DNA from: Closterium sp. NIES-65
Taxonomy: Eukaryota > Streptophyta > Zygnematophyceae > Desmidiales > Closteriaceae
Length of the DNA stretch: 64,000 nucleotides
Assembly (NCBI GenBank): GCA_948144175.1
Contig: CANXME010001991.1
Location: forward strand, 62,001 to 126,000
Direction of reading: 5' to 3'
Made by a program: the position numbers and the translations under genes. Shown piece by piece: positions 41,160-53,055 of the stretch. Position 1 is the stretch's first letter. Each line of letters opens with the position of its first letter. Under the pieces are notes generated by a model that searched no databases, was not told the origin of the DNA, and saw only the letters and a program-made list of their open reading frames with translations.

Positions 41160-43022
41160 GCCGCGCATTAGCTCAACCTTCAGCCCCGGGTCTCCTTGCC
41201 AGAGACCTCCCCCGCCTTGCGGTGGACGGGGAAGGTTGGCGATGCGTCTACGTTTCGGGTCTGGGGATCTCGGGCGTTTGTCCGCGACTTGTCTGCGGAC
41301 AAGCTGTCCCCCAGTGCTGTTCCTTGCATCTTCCTTGGCTTCCCCCCTGACGCCCCTGGGTGGCAGTTTTACCACCCCACCTCGCGCCGTGTTCTGTCCT
41401 CCTAGGACGTCACCTTTGACGAGTCGGTGCCTTACTACCGTCTCTTCCCCTACCGCACTGCGCCCCTCCCTCCGCCGCCGCTCTTCTTTGCGGCACGTCC
41501 TCCCCCAGTAGACCCCCTCCCTTCTCAGGGTCTTGCCCCGTCAGGTGTGTCCCAGGTAGGCGCAGTCGAGCCTGTCGAGGTAGCTGTTGACTCTGGTGCT
41601 GCTAGAGGTGCTGAGCCTGCGGGTGCCGGGTCTGGAGGTGCTGAGTCTGGGGGTGCTGAGACTGGGGGTGCTGAGTCTGGGGGTGCTGAGCCTGGGGGTG
41701 CTGGGTCTGGGGGTGCGGAGCCTAGGGGTGCGGAGCCTGGGGGTGCTGGGTCTGCTCGTGTGGCCACCGGCGGTCCTTCGTCGAGGCGGGAGCCACTCTC
41801 TCCACAGGAGCTGCGCGAGTGGTTTGCCCGCCGCTGGAGACGTGCTGCTGGAGCTGGAGGTGCTACTGTTGCTCCTGGTCCCGGCGGTGCTCGTACTGGC
41901 GGTCTTGGAGCTGCTGGGACTGGGGGTGCTGCTGGGGCTACTAGAGTTGGTCCTGCTCGAGCTGCTGGCGGTGGTGGTGCTGCTAGAGCTGGAGCTGTTG
42001 GGGGTGTTGGCGCTGGTGTTTCTACTAGCGCTGGTGCGTCTGGGGGTGCTGCTGAGGCTGCTGGAGCTGACGGTCCTACTGGAGCTGGTGCTGCTGGAGC
42101 TGGAGCTGCTGGGGTTGTTGGCGCTGGCGGTGCTGCTGGCGCTAGTGCTTCTGAGGGTGCTGGAGTTGGCGCTGTTGGAGCTGGAGGTGCTGCTGGCGCT
42201 GGTGCTGCCGCTGGGGGTACTAGTGCTGTCCTTGCTGGTTCTGGAGGCGCTGCGCGGCCGAGGCCGTACTTCGTTCCGCTCCTAGAGCAGGTTCTTGGTC
42301 TCCCACCCTCTACTGGTCCTGCTCCTCCCTTAGAGTGTCCACAGCCTGTCCAGTCGCAGTCACAGTTACAGCCCGCCTCCCCTCTACCTGCTCCTTCTCC
42401 CTATACTGGTCTTACTGGAGGTCTTGCTGAGCGTCGTGAGCCTGCGGCTCGTCCTGCGTCGCCTGTTCGTGCTGCTCGCACTAGTGGTCGTACTGCGCGT
42501 CCGCGTCCTCCTGCGGTCCCCGGCACACATCAGATGGCGTTGCGTCCTTCCACTGCTCCTCTGCGTGTCCCGTTGCCGTCTCCTCCAGAGTCCTCTCTTC
42601 CTACTCTTGCTGACCCGAAGTCTGACTCTCTTCGTGTTGCTAGTCCTTTTGTCACGCGTCTCTTGGCTACTTTTGTCACTGACCCTTCCTTTGAGTCCAC
42701 TGCTGCGTCTGCCCTAGTTGCTGAGCTTGTTGACTTCCCTGCTCGCTGTCGTCTAGACTACGCTGCTAGTCTCGTTGCTGAGTCTGTCTGTCCTCCGTCC
42801 GTCGGGGGTGACTGTGCTCTTAGCACGGACGTCCTTGAGGACACGCAGGAGGAGTTCCAGTGCTTTGTTGCTGCTTTGCCCCATCTCGTGTCCACGCTGA
42901 TTGCCCCTGAGGGAGACCCGGATGCACCAGACATCCCGACTCCTCGATCGTACGCTGAGGCGATCGAGGGTCCCTACTCCTCTCAGTGGCAGTCGACCAT
43001 GGACGCAAAGATGGCTTCCTAG
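41160..43022 (+). pseudogene. pol: Element F integrase C terminus, linker and start of RT
   Basis: SLPETSPALRWTGKVGDAST and FRVWGSRAFVRDLSADKLSP end at TAG 41403 (CAG in B). From 41427 a 531-codon frame spans PYYRLFPYRTAPLPPPPLFF, SGGAE-type repeats, LSPQELREWFARRWRRAAG, a long GAAGAG linker and RPRPYFVPLLEQVLGLPP. It then enters RT (LVAELVDFPARCRLDYAASL, DIPTPRSYAEAIEGPYSSQW) and stops at TAG 43020, replacing the Trp of MASWKSTG. Confidence 0.85.
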
Positions 43023-44511
43023 AAGTCCACAGGCACCTACGTTGACGAGGTTCCCCCACCTGGGGCGAACATCGTCAGTGGCATGTGGATCTTCAGGGTG
43101 AAGCGGCCGCCGGGTTCTCCGCCTGTCTTCAAGGCGCGTTACGTGGCTCGAGGCTTCAGTCAGCGGCAGGGAGTTGACTACTTTCAGACCTTCTCTCCCA
43201 CCCCGAAGATGACCACTCTTTGGGTGCTGCTGCACATAGCCGTTCAGCGCGACTACGAGCTTCTCTCTCTTGACTTCAGCACAGCTTTCCTGCAGGGCAG
43301 CCTGCACGAGGAGATCAAGCTGCGCCGCCCACCTGGCTTCACTGGGTCGTTTCCTCCTGGTACCCAGTGGAGCCTCCGGCGGCCAGTCTACGGTCTCCGC
43401 CAGGCGCCCCGTGAGTGGCACGACACACTGAGGACTACACTTGCGGCTCTTGGGTTTGCTCCTTCTACAGCCAACCCGTCGCTGTTTCTGCGCACCGACA
43501 CCTCTTTGCCGCCGTTCTACATCCTCGTGTACGTCGATGACTTGGTCTTTGCCACTGCTGACACTGCTGGACTTGCCCACGTGAAGTCCGAGCTGCAGAA
43601 GAGACACACGTGCACAGACCTGGGTGAATTGCGCAGCTACCTTGGCTTGCAGATCACCCGGGACAGAGCACAGCGCACCATTACCCTGACTCAGTCACAC
43701 ATGGTGCAGCAGGTCCTTCAGCGCTTCGACTTCATGTACTCCTCGCCTCAGGCCACTCCTCTGTCTACTCGCCACTCGCTCTCAGCTCTGCCTTCGGATG
43801 AGTCCGTAGAGCCGAGTGGCCCGTACCCAGAGCTTGTTGGCTGCCTCATGTACTTGATGACCTGCACACGACCTGACCTTGCATACCCTCTTAGCATCTT
43901 GGCACGCTATGTTGCTCCTGGGAGACACCGACCAGAGCACATGGCTGCAGCATAGAGGGTGTTGCGCTACGTGTGCAGTACGTCGAGCATGGGGCTAGTG
44001 CTTGGAGGGCGACGTCCAGTGGTCCTTACAGGTCATGCAGACGCTTCGTGGGCTGACGACCAGCCGACACAGCGGTCGTCACAAGGTTACACCTTAAGCC
44101 TTGGCTCTGGCTCTGTTTCGTGGCGGTCTACCCGCTCTTCTTCTGTTCTCAGCTCCAGCTGTGAGGCTGAGATCTACGCGGGGGCCATGGCTGCACAGGA
44201 GTTACGCTGGCTCACCTACCTGCTGACTGACCTAGGAGAGCCGCCTCGTTCTCCTCCAGTTCTGTACGTAGACAACAAGGTCATGCTGGCCTTGTGTCGT
44301 GAGCACAGACTGGAGCACAGAACGAAGCATATTTCTTCGCTACTTCCTGGCTCGTGAGCTGCAGCAGCGTGGTCAGCTCCGCCTCACCTACGTGGCCTCT
44401 GAGGCCAACACTGCTGATATCTTTACCAAGGCCCTTCCGCCTTGTGATCATCAGCGCTTCTGTGCTATGCTAGGTCTTGTGCCTACTTGGCCTCACTTGC
44501 TCACTTCTTGA
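43023..44511 (+). pseudogene. pol: Element F reverse transcriptase and RNase H
   Basis: Frame 43083-43955 holds KARYVARGFSQRQGVDYFQT, LDFSTAFLQGSLHEEIKLRR, YGLRQAPREWHDTLRTTLAA, the active site ILVYVDDLVFATA and TRPDLAYPLSILARYVAPGR, ending at TAG 43953. RNase H continues from 43959 with TGHADASWADDQPTQRSSQG, SSSCEAEIYAGAMAAQELRW and YVDNKVMLALCREHRLEHRT. A frameshift near 44330 intervenes before ANTADIFTKALPPCDHQRF and the natural end PTWPHLLTS. The 16 bases deleted in B and C are present here. Confidence 0.9.
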
Positions 44512-44710
44512 CCTTGTTTGTACTGTACTCTTTCTATACATGCACTTGCTTGTTTACCTTTATATATATGATCTTGCATGTGAACTGGCCTTGTGGCCTT
44601 GCTCTTGTGCTCGGACTGTGTGGTGACGTTGTGATCCACCCTGAGCGTGCCTTGCTTTGCTTGACTGGTCTTGTGACCCCTTGTTCTCCCCCACTTTGCC
44701 TATGGGGGTG
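44512..44710 (+). promoter_or_regulatory. Element F 3' untranslated region and polypurine tract
   Basis: Conserved segment GTGAACTGGCCTTGTGGCCT, GTGATCCACCCTGAG and the tract TTGCCTATGGGGGTG just before the 3' LTR. The open frame in it is not in phase with pol. Confidence 0.75.
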
Positions 44711-44836
44711 TGTCAGGCATATATGCTATAGTTTGTGTAGGCTGTAGTGGGGCAGTTCATATGGGGTACAACACTTTAGGGTTTACTGCTTGTACTCCTC
44801 ATTCTGCTCAATGCATTCATTCTTCGTTTCTTATCA
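44711..44836 (+). repeat. Element F 3' LTR
   Basis: 126 bp, TGTCAGGC...TTTCTTATCA, three differences from the 5' LTR. Confidence 0.93.
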
Positions 44837-45243
44837 TCATCATCTGGCTGTTTTTTTTTGCACCGTTTCTTCACTTTTTCAGATACTTTAATCAATTACC
44901 TAATCATTGGAACTGGTATGAGCTCATTCACACAACTACGTAGCACGTGACGCATGTTTGTGCAATCGATGGCCTGAAACGTTGCCGGGCTAGGCTAGTT
45001 CGCAAAATGTTACCGTCTTATTATCTGTTTGTTTTTTTAGCACCATTTCTCCACTCATTGAGATGCTTCAGTAAATTACCTTGTCATTGGAACTAGTTCG
45101 GTCTCATTCGCACAACTACGCAGCACGTGACACTTGTTTGTGCATTTGATGGCCTGAAAGTGTGCAAGGATAGGCTAGTACACAACATGTCACCGTTTGA
45201 TCATCGAGGCGGTATTTTTTAGCACCATTACTTCACTCATTCC
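44837..45243 (+). repeat. 180-bp repeat array, left block 2 (innermost)
   Basis: Continues the array after element F: GCACCGTTTCTTCAC (about 44860), GCACCATTTCTCCACTC (45041), GCACCATTACTTCACTC (about 45222). It ends where TCCGGCTGGGTTTGGACAAA begins. Units here are more diverged than in left block 1. Confidence 0.88.
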
Positions 45244-47273
45244 GGCTGGGTTTGGACAAATATTTAGCTACACACATCATTTGGCAGCCATCTCGAGTCG
45301 GGACAGCTTCAGTTAGGTACATAGTGTAGTCTACATTCAAAGCTAGATGGTGTTTAATACAATAAGGACACCATTCAACAAATTATAATGACACAATGAG
45401 GTACCCTTGGACCGTTTCAACACTTAGGGGTACCAACAATATAAAATGGCCTTGCATTATCATTATGCGAAGAATGCATAGTCTGATCCATTAAAAAGTA
45501 ACATTACTAGTTGATATTGCTTGGGCGAAACTATGGTTCTTACTAGGGCTGATGGGCAAGGAGTGCAGTGTTGTAGGGTAAAAGATTGTCTACAAGTGTA
45601 TTACGTTGGATTATGTAGCTTTGCTAAAATAGCCAACGTTTGATTTGGGCATGATCAACTACTGTGGCTTTGCAATTGTTGGCGTCCTCATTAATGCAAG
45701 TTTGTCCCACATCCGGAGTCGCGACATCGCTTGTTCCCGCCAAGGCCCGTTTCTCTCTCGAAGTCAGTTTCTCACCTCATTTCACTAGCTCTTCGAAGCA
45801 CACCGTGCATCTCCTCTAGGTCTCTTAGTGACAGTCCACTTTCCCAGCAGCTATCGCTCCAGAACTCTTCGGACCGCCCCATAATCTGTGTCGCGCATAT
45901 CGCTCTGGATCTAGGTGCTTCACCTTCATGTTGTCCCCCCCCCCCCCCCCCCTCCTCCATACGCCTCATTGTTGCTCGGGTTCGCTGTCCGTCATTGCTG
46001 TCACCCTCCTGATCCACCCAAGCAACCTTCAGAAATCAGGTGCGATGCTTGTTCAGTAATACAGAGCGTCCGCACATGTGGGATCAGGTGCAGGCCTGGC
46101 TCTAGTGGCGCTTCAAGCGTTGAGATTTGAAACGTTGCAGACCTCCCTTGCGAAGCCGCTGCTGGGGTTCATTCGCCCGCACAAGGGTGAACAAGTGTCG
46201 TGGCTTGGTTTCATTTCGGGGTCCCAACATTGCTAAAGCTACGGGAACAAGGTAGGCGCTTTGCGTCACACAAGGGAAGGGGAATGCAGTAGGCGTGGCG
46301 CGACACGGTAGGGGAAAATGTTGAGCGCATTCATCCCAGCTTTGATTCACACCGATCCGCGCTCGACTGAACTCGCTTTTGATGCCTTACTGCTCCGCAC
46401 CTTGCTGCACGTACACTATCCCTCATTTCGGTTGTCCTCTCTCCCTTGCTCTCAGGTCGTGATTTGCAACTGTTGGTTTCACGGTTCGAACTCGATCCTT
46501 TAACAGCGAAGACCGTCCAGAAGTGAGTAGTGTGCCTTTTCAGCGATACCGCGCTTCTCTCTCTCAAGGCGCCGCGGATTCGCCGTTCGCCGCTCCTGCT
46601 CTCTCCCGTGCTCTTATTCCGCTCTATCCCGTGCTCGCATTCCGTTCTCATCCGTGCTTGCAACCCGATCTCGTCTGTGCTCGCATTTCGCTTTCATCCG
46701 TGCTCTCAATCCGCTCTCTCCCGTGCTCGCATTCTGCTCCCTCCCGTCCTCGCATTCTGCTATATCTGTCTTGTTCATTCTTGGGCTTCTCTCCCGTCCA
46801 CCTGTTGCGCTCTCGTCCAGCACGCACATGATATTTCAGATTCACGTTCTCATGCAACGCCACCCTATACACTTGTCCTCCCAGACAAGGAGCGTCTGTT
46901 TGACACTTGTTTTCATAAGCACTCGCGTAAAAGCATGAGGCCTGTGTGACTTGTTGGGGCCCCCGTCATTTCGATTTGCCACTGTGATCGCCTCATCTGA
47001 GCACGGCATCGAGCTACAGTGTGGTGAGCTACGCCTCCATACTGTCCGCTCTCGCTCATTACCACCCTTCCTGCTGTTATGCTCCTTGCCTATCACCCTA
47101 CTGCCGGAATTCTGCCATCTTGGATTGCTCCCACCCCACTCGCTCCAGTGTTTAGCATTTTAGGCTCACCTCTGTATCTGCGCCTCACTGTACGTGTATC
47201 TTCCCCAACAGAATTCTGTGTGCTTTTACGCTGGGCCAGCTGAGAAGACTCCGCAAGTTGTAAGGCACCAACC
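45244..47273. other. Presumed internal DNA of the Plavaka unit, upstream of transposase
   Basis: 45244-45700 is AT-rich and empty. From about 45720 it becomes C/T-rich on the plus strand, with an 18-base C run near 45938. Around 46590-46830 there are loose repeats of the type TCCCGTGCTCGCATTCTGCT. An acceptor-like TTCCCCAACAG is at about 47201-47211. No coding frame has recognisable content. It may hold promoter, 5' leader or introns of the transposase gene. Confidence 0.4.
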
Positions 47274-47519
47274 ATGGACCGACACCTTACACGAGAATTC
47301 AATGTCGTTTTTGTTCCACACAATGGCCGACACCACGCATTTTTCATGTGCGTGGCGGATGATCCAATTCGAAGCCGGCTTGCAGCAACCTGTACCGCCC
47401 GTGTAGCCAACCATAATGTGTGGTGGCAGGATGCATTGACTCTTGACCCCTTGCACACTCAAGAGTTGGGCGTATTTGATGATGTACTTGATGGTTTCAA
47501 GGAGTTGTTTGACCAGTGA
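47274..47519 (+). CDS. Hypothetical 81-residue ORF upstream of the transposase
   Basis: ATG 47274 to TGA 47517. The product starts MDRHLTREFNVVFVPHNGRH and ends GVFDDVLDGFKELFDQ. It has a balanced composition and is not obviously repeat-derived. It lies some 170 bp before the CT minisatellite and 880 bp before the transposase start. It could be a small element-encoded protein or a 5' exon; no family is recognised. Confidence 0.25.
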   Translation: MDRHLTREFNVVFVPHNGRHHAFFMCVADDPIRSRLAATCTARVANHNVWWQDALTLDPLHTQELGVFDDVLDGFKELFDQ

Positions 47520-47679
47520 ATGAACTCGTTGGCTTCTTGTGTGAACGAATGTTACTATCAGGGTGGCATAAGATGCGTTATTGTACATGTGCCTCCTTCG
47601 ACACACCCTCTTATCCATAGCTGTGTATCATCTCTAATCTGCTTGTCGTCACCTCCTCACGTTTTCCGTCTCCTCCCCT

Positions 47680-48340
47680 GCTATGCCCCTTCCTCTCCTT
47701 ATCTGGCCCTTCCTCTCCTTATCTGGCCCTTCCTCTCCTTATCTGCCCCTTCCTCTCTTTCTCTGCCCCTTCCTCTCTTTCTCTGCCCCTTCCTCTCCTT
47801 CTCTGCCCCTTCCTCTCCTTCTCTGCCCCTTCCTCTCCTTATCTGCCCCTTCCTCTCCTTCTCTGCCCCTTCCTCTCCTTCTATGCTCCTTCCTCTCCTT
47901 CTCTGCCCCTTCCTCTCCTTCTCTGCCCCTTCATCTCCTTCTATGCTCCTTCCTCTCCTTCTCTGCCCCTTCCTCTCCTTATCTGTCCCTTCCCCTCCTC
48001 TGCCCCTTCCTCTCCTTCTCTGCCCCTTCCTATCCTTCTCTGTCCTTTCCCCTCCTTCTCTGCACCTTCCTCTCCTCTGCCCCTTCCTCTCCTGCTCTGG
48101 CCCTTCCTCTCCTGCTCTGCCCTGTCCTCTTGTTATCTGTCCCTTCCCCACCTTCTCTGCCCCATCCTCTCCTTATCCCCCCCCCTACTCTTCTCCTCTG
48201 TCCCGTCCTCTCCTTCTCCTCCCCCTGTTCTTCTCCCCTGTCCCTTTCTCTCCTTCCCTACCCCTTCCCCTCATTCTCTGCCCCTTCTGCTCCTTCTCTG
48301 CCCCCTCCGCTCCTTCTCCTCCCCCTCCTCTTCTCCTCTG
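47680..48340 (+). repeat. CT-rich minisatellite, 20-bp unit
   Basis: About 33 units of CCCTTCCTCTCCTTCTCTGC and variants. Because 20 is not a multiple of three and the units lack stop triplets on the plus strand, several frames stay open across it. The first ~238 codons of the long frame here (PLPLLLCPFLS-type) are therefore an artefact. Confidence 0.9.
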
Positions 48341-48396
48341 TCCCCTCCGTCCATACTCGCACACTTCTCTCCTTTCTGTTCCTCTTGGTTCCAAAT

Positions 48397-51300
48397 ATGT
48401 TTCCTCAACGCACCCATCATGTAGTGGCGCAAATGGTTACCTGTCAAAAATGCGGAAAGGATGTCAAGACGCGGCAAGCACTGCTAGGTAACATGACCAA
48501 CCCTGTTTGCGAGGCAACTGCCGCAGCTCGGAGTGCCATACGACGGTCCCCTGAAGCGAGTGTGTCCAAGCATGCTCGCCCTACATCCGTTCCATCATTG
48601 TCTTTGAGTGGTGGTGTTGGCGATGGCACCGGAATCCATTGTAGCGGACAAGAAGACCCATCTGGTGGTTTAGGCTCTATGGACAACCATGATGAACCTG
48701 TCGGGGTAGCTATGAGAAGCATGGTCCCACCCGGATTTGATGCTGATGAGGCTAGTGATAGTAGCAGACACAGTAGTGAAAATGCTAGCTTACCATGTGA
48801 TGATGATAACTTTGGGATGGTTGCTGAGGAGGGGAGGCAGGAGGACGACGTTGACAGGTCAAATGATGCTCCTCGTAGGAACACTCTGGACGCTTGGGCA
48901 CATTTCTTGCTTACCTGCCGCTTGTCCAATAGCCAGATCAATGCCCTATTTGATCTCATGCATGACGAGGCGTTGGACATCCGCGACGTCCTCCAATGGA
49001 AGAATGTGAAGGATGTACATGCCTATGCCGAGTCCAAAAGACCGGATTCGCACCGAGGGTGGCAACGGCGGTTAGTTCGGTCCCAAGACAAGGCGTGGTT
49101 GGAGTATTGGGCGTGCGATGGATTAATAGCTCTCCAAGATCTACTAGCCCATCACCAATTAGCCTCTCAAATGTGCATGGTTAGTTCACCGCAATATGAT
49201 GGCGAGAAGCGGGTGTACTCAACGCCAGAGACCGGGAAGTGGTGGGAAGAATTGCAGGCGGAGGTTCGTAAGGTGGATCCAGAGGGCGTGGTGGCTGCTT
49301 TGATAATTGCGAGTGACGAAACACACATGGACCATCGTGGCAAGGCAAAGGGCCATCCAGCGTACCTAACACTTGGAAACATCGACAAGGACGATCAATG
49401 GAAACCGTATGGACACGTCCTACTTGCATTGCTCCCCGAGTACCCGCCAGAGTACTCGTCTCTCGACAGAACGGATGTCTTCCATTACGTTGTGAACGAG
49501 GTAATGGCGGGCCTCAAGAGAGCATCCCACACGGGGGTCAAGATGAAGAATGCAAAGGGCGAGACAGTCAATGTGTGGCCGTTAGTGTACGCCCACGTCA
49601 CGGATGACCCGGAGTCGTGCAAGGTTACATGCACCAAATCTCTCGGCACCACATATCCTTGCTCTTTGTGCAAGATACATAAGGATGAGCTCAAGAGGTT
49701 TGAGTTCCGGATTAAGCCTAGAACTCCCTCCGAGCAAAACCGGGTCGTGCAAGGGATTAAGAGTGGCATCATTGACCCCGAATCTAACGAGACTCTCTCC
49801 ACACACCCCGTTAAGGTATGGTTTCGTGTCTACACCTCTATTAGTTTCATATTCCTCTTGTTCTTCCTCATCCTTGTACTTACTCATTGTCCTTCTACGT
49901 ATGTGGTGCGCCTTTGTGCTCTTGCAGAGTTACTTATGGGGTTGGAGGTGGGAACACGTGCCGATGTTGAACCCGGGCCTTGCCGTGCTGCCCGACATAA
50001 TGCACCAAGCGGACTTGGGCATTCTCGAGCACATCATCGCTTCAATTCACCACTACGTGCTAAAAAAGAAGAAGCGTCCATCATGGTTGAGAGAGTTTGA
50101 TAAGCGGTTGAAGTACGTGAAGAGCATGCTACGGGGTGGGAACATGAGGCTACCATCGGGAGAGTACTTCGTGAAGGGTGCGAACTACCAAGCGTATGAG
50201 CACCGCTTGGTTATGCAAGTGCTACCCTTCTTGGTGCGAGGGATATTGCCACAAACTCAATTGGACGTCATCATCGCCTACATCAAATGGTACCTCGAGT
50301 GCGCAAGGACGAGTGAGCACATCGATGATACACTCCTGGACCTGAAGAACAAAGCCAACAAGTATGCCACCTACCCCTTCTCTGGCCCCTCCTTTCATTC
50401 TCTGCCCCATCACCCCTTCTCTTCCCCCCCATCAATTTCTACCCCGTCATCACATCTATGCCCCATGACCACCTAATCTGCCCCATCATCCCTTCTCTGG
50501 CCCCTCATATATTTTTCTGCCCCATCATCGCTGTCTCTGCCCATCCATCCCATTCTCTGCCCCATCACAACCTTCTCTGCCCCGTCAATTTCTCTGCCCC
50601 ATCATCATATCTATGCCCCATGACCGCATTCTCTGCACCATCATCCCTTATCTGGCCCCTCATATATTTTTCTGCCCCATCATCGTTGTCTCTGCCCATC
50701 CATCCCATTCTCTGCCCCATCACAACCTTCTCTGCCCCCCCATCAATTTCTCTGCCCCATCATCTCATCTATGCCCCATGACCACCTTCTCTGCCGCATC
50801 ATCCCTTCTCTGGCCCCTCATATAATTTTCTGCCCCATCATCAACTTCTCTGCCCATCCATCCCATTCTCTGCCCCATCACCCCTTGTCTTCCCCCCCAT
50901 CAATTTCTCTGCCCCATCATCACATCTATGCCCCATGACCACCTTCTCTGCCCCATCATCCCTTCTCTGGCCCCTCATATATTTTTCTGCCCCATCATCG
51001 CTGTCTCTGCCCATCCATCTCATTCTCTGCCCCATCACCACCTTCTCTGCCCCCCCATCAATTTCTCTGCCCTATCATCACATCTATGCCCCATGACCAC
51101 CTTCTCTGCCCAATCATCCCTTCTCTTGCCCCTCATATATTTTTCTGCCCCATCATCATTGTCTCTGCCCATCCATCCCATTCTCTGCCCCATCACAACC
51201 TTCTCTGCCCCCCCATCAATTTCTCTGCCCCATCATCACATCTGTGCCCCATGACCACCTAATCTGCCCCATCATCCCTTCTCTGGCCCCTCATATATTT

Positions 51301-52732
51301 TTCTGCCCCATCATCGCCTTCTCTGCCCATCCATCCCATTCTCTGCCCCATCACCCCTTCTCTGCCCCCCCATCAATTTCTCTGCCCCATCATCACATCT
51401 ATGCCCCATGACCACCTTCTCTGCCCCATCATCCCTTCTCTGGCCCCTCATATTTTTCTGCCCCATCATCACCTTCTCTGCCCATCCATCCCATTCTCTG
51501 CCCCATCACCCCTTCTCTGCCCCCCCATCAATTTCTCTGCCCCGTCATCACATCTCCGCCCCATCATCCCTTCTCTGCCCATTCGTAAACTTCTCTGACC
51601 GTTCATCACATCTCTGCCCCATGTTCACCTTCTCTGCCCCATAATCACGTACTCTGCCCCTACTGTCTATCTCTGGCATGCTGGATGCTACATGGCCTGT
51701 AGGAGGCGTTTGCTCAACCTTCAGAATGGAACTTCATAAAAATGCACCTCATCAGTCCCTACGTGGAATGCATTCAGGGCGCCGGTCTCCCAGAGCACTA
51801 CTGTGCGCAGCTGTACGAACACCTCCTCATAGAGTTCATTAAGAACTCGTACCGTGCATCGAACAAGCGGAATGTGAATGCCCAGGTCGTGCAGAGCGAG
51901 GAGATGAGGTTGTGGATCGCGTCCTTGGCCCCGTCATTGGAGCGGAAAAAGAAGTACGACACGGCGATGGTCAGGGCCCATCGCACAGGGGAGCGGATAC
52001 TCTCTCGCAGGAGTTGGTGTTTGCACGTGCCCGATGCACCCGAATCCCCTCCATATGTCTTCCCATTTGCACCACAGGCTTCAAGGGATGTACCCCTACA
52101 GAATGCCATTGGGCAAGACCTTGCACACTTAAGGGGCGCACTCAATGGCGCCCCTGGGTGTGCAGGACGCGGCAGCGAGTTCAAACACATCAATGCGAGT
52201 TTAATTGAACCCCAATAGCTTTAGTAGTTCGTTCCATCATTTGTTTCACTATTCTATGCCTGCTGTCTCTAATCTTTTTTTCCGCCTAATGTGGCAGCAT
52301 CCGAATATCTAAAACCGAAATAGCCCGTACCTCGAAATGGCAAGTTCATTGGGAGCTTGCCATGCCTGCTGCTGTCGACGCCCGTACAGTCATCTGCCTC
52401 ACCGAGTGCGAGCGCTTCCATCCCACCATGGGAGGCCATGGTATACGGATGTCGCGGTGGAAGGTACTGGAGCTCGTGGGAGAGAAGAGTGGTACGCAAA
52501 GGTGATGCTACTGTTCCACATCCGCTTGGATGGCAGGGATAAAGGATTCGCCTATAACAAATATTACCAGGCACAAAACGCACTAGACAGAGCGACCAAA
52601 TGCACTGCACTAAGGGCACCCGAGCGTGATCGGTACCGCGTCATCCAGATGGAAGGTATCAAACGTGCTGTGCATTTGATCCAGCCGAACGCTAATGATG
52701 ATAGGTGGCTACTCAGTAGGTTTGCTTGGTAA
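48397..52732 (+). CDS. Plavaka-type transposase (CACTA-related), exons 48397-49815, 49928-50361, 51703-~52218, ~52337-52732
   Basis: ATG 48397 is chosen as the first after the minisatellite. The N terminus has a Cys-rich finger (VTCQKCGKDVKTRQALL). Exon 1 (473 codons) contains WWEELQAEVRKVDPEGVVAA, the first acidic catalytic motif IIASDETHMDHRGKAKGHPA, YLTLGNIDKDDQW, VHVTDDPESCK-like YAHVTDDPESCKVTC and a YPCSLCKIHKDEL Cys pair. Intron 1 (GTATGG...TTGCAG) is in phase 0. Exon 2 has LAVLPDIMHQADLGILEHII and LVRGILPQTQLDVIIAYIKW. Exon 3 has SEWNFIKMHLISPYVECIQG and HLLIEFIKNSYRASNKRNVN; the last exon has EEWYAKVMLLFHIRLDG and NALDRATKCTALRAP. This order matches Plavaka transposases, known best from fungi. 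By my reading the exon 2/3 junction is out of phase by one base, and the exon 3/4 border is unclear. Confidence 0.8.
50362..51702 (+). repeat. Minisatellite-filled second intron of the transposase gene
   Basis: GT 50362 (AACAAGTATGCC) and acceptor GCCTGTAG 51695-51702 bound a 1.3-kb stretch made of CTCTGCCCCATCATC-type short repeats. They are organised in a higher-order unit of about 157 bp: the marker ATCTATGCCCCATGACC recurs at about 50454, 50609, 50767, 50924, 51082, 51239 (variant) and 51398. The repeat has no stop-free meaning as protein. Confidence 0.85.
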
Positions 52733-52809
52733 ACACTACATATTTGGTAGATGATCGCGCATGCAGATCGGTTACACCCCTAATGGCAATGTAATTGCTT
52801 GTTCAACCT

Positions 52810-53055
52810 GCCAGGGTTAAAGCAGTCTATAAAAAAACAACATGAAGAATAACCGGTGACATGTTGGGTATAGTCCTATCCTTGCACATTTGTTGGCGAT
52901 GGAATACACAATCTAGCGTCATGTGCTGCGCAGTTGTGCGAATGAGCTGAAGCCATTTCCTATGGAGAGGGAATTGATTGATCCCTCCTGAATGTGTGAA
53001 GAAATTGTGCTAAAAAAAAACAACCAGACGATGAAACGGTGATATGTTGCGTACT
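52810..53055 (-). repeat. 180-bp repeat array, right block 1 (inverted)
   Basis: Reverse-complement of the left arrays: CGGTGACATGTTGGGTA, AGTCCTATCCTTGCACA, GCGTCATGTGCTGCGCAGTT, TGTGTGAAGAAATTGTGCTA. It begins about 80 bp after the transposase stop codon and breaks at GTTGCGTACT, where element J starts. Confidence 0.88.

Larger units (their letters stand above)
37414..44836 (+). mobile_element. Copia element F (short-LTR family)
   Basis: 7.4 kb between 126-bp LTRs that differ at three positions, with TCATC on both sides (37409-37413, 44837-44841), a perfect target duplication in the 180-bp array. The full order gag, knuckle, protease, integrase, linker, RT, RNase H is present. Stops and frameshifts (about 38651, 38768, 38981, 39655, 41157, 41403, 43020, 43953, 44330) prevent expression. 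By LTR identity it is one of the youngest full-length copies here. Confidence 0.95.

Noticed and set aside
34797..45243. Centromeric satellite, because the unit is ~180 bp
   Set aside because: Unit length fits, but only a few units occur per block and the blocks are inverted around a transposase gene. Kept only as the main alternative to the TIR reading.
47683..48396. Long N-terminal extension of the transposase (repeats of the PLPLLLCPFLS type)
   Set aside because: It is the translation of a 20-bp CT minisatellite that stays open in several frames; the protein most likely starts at ATG 48397.
50458..51644. Several small plus-strand frames of the type MPHDHLLCPIIPSLAPHI
   Set aside because: They repeat with the 157-bp unit of the intron minisatellite and are shadows of it.
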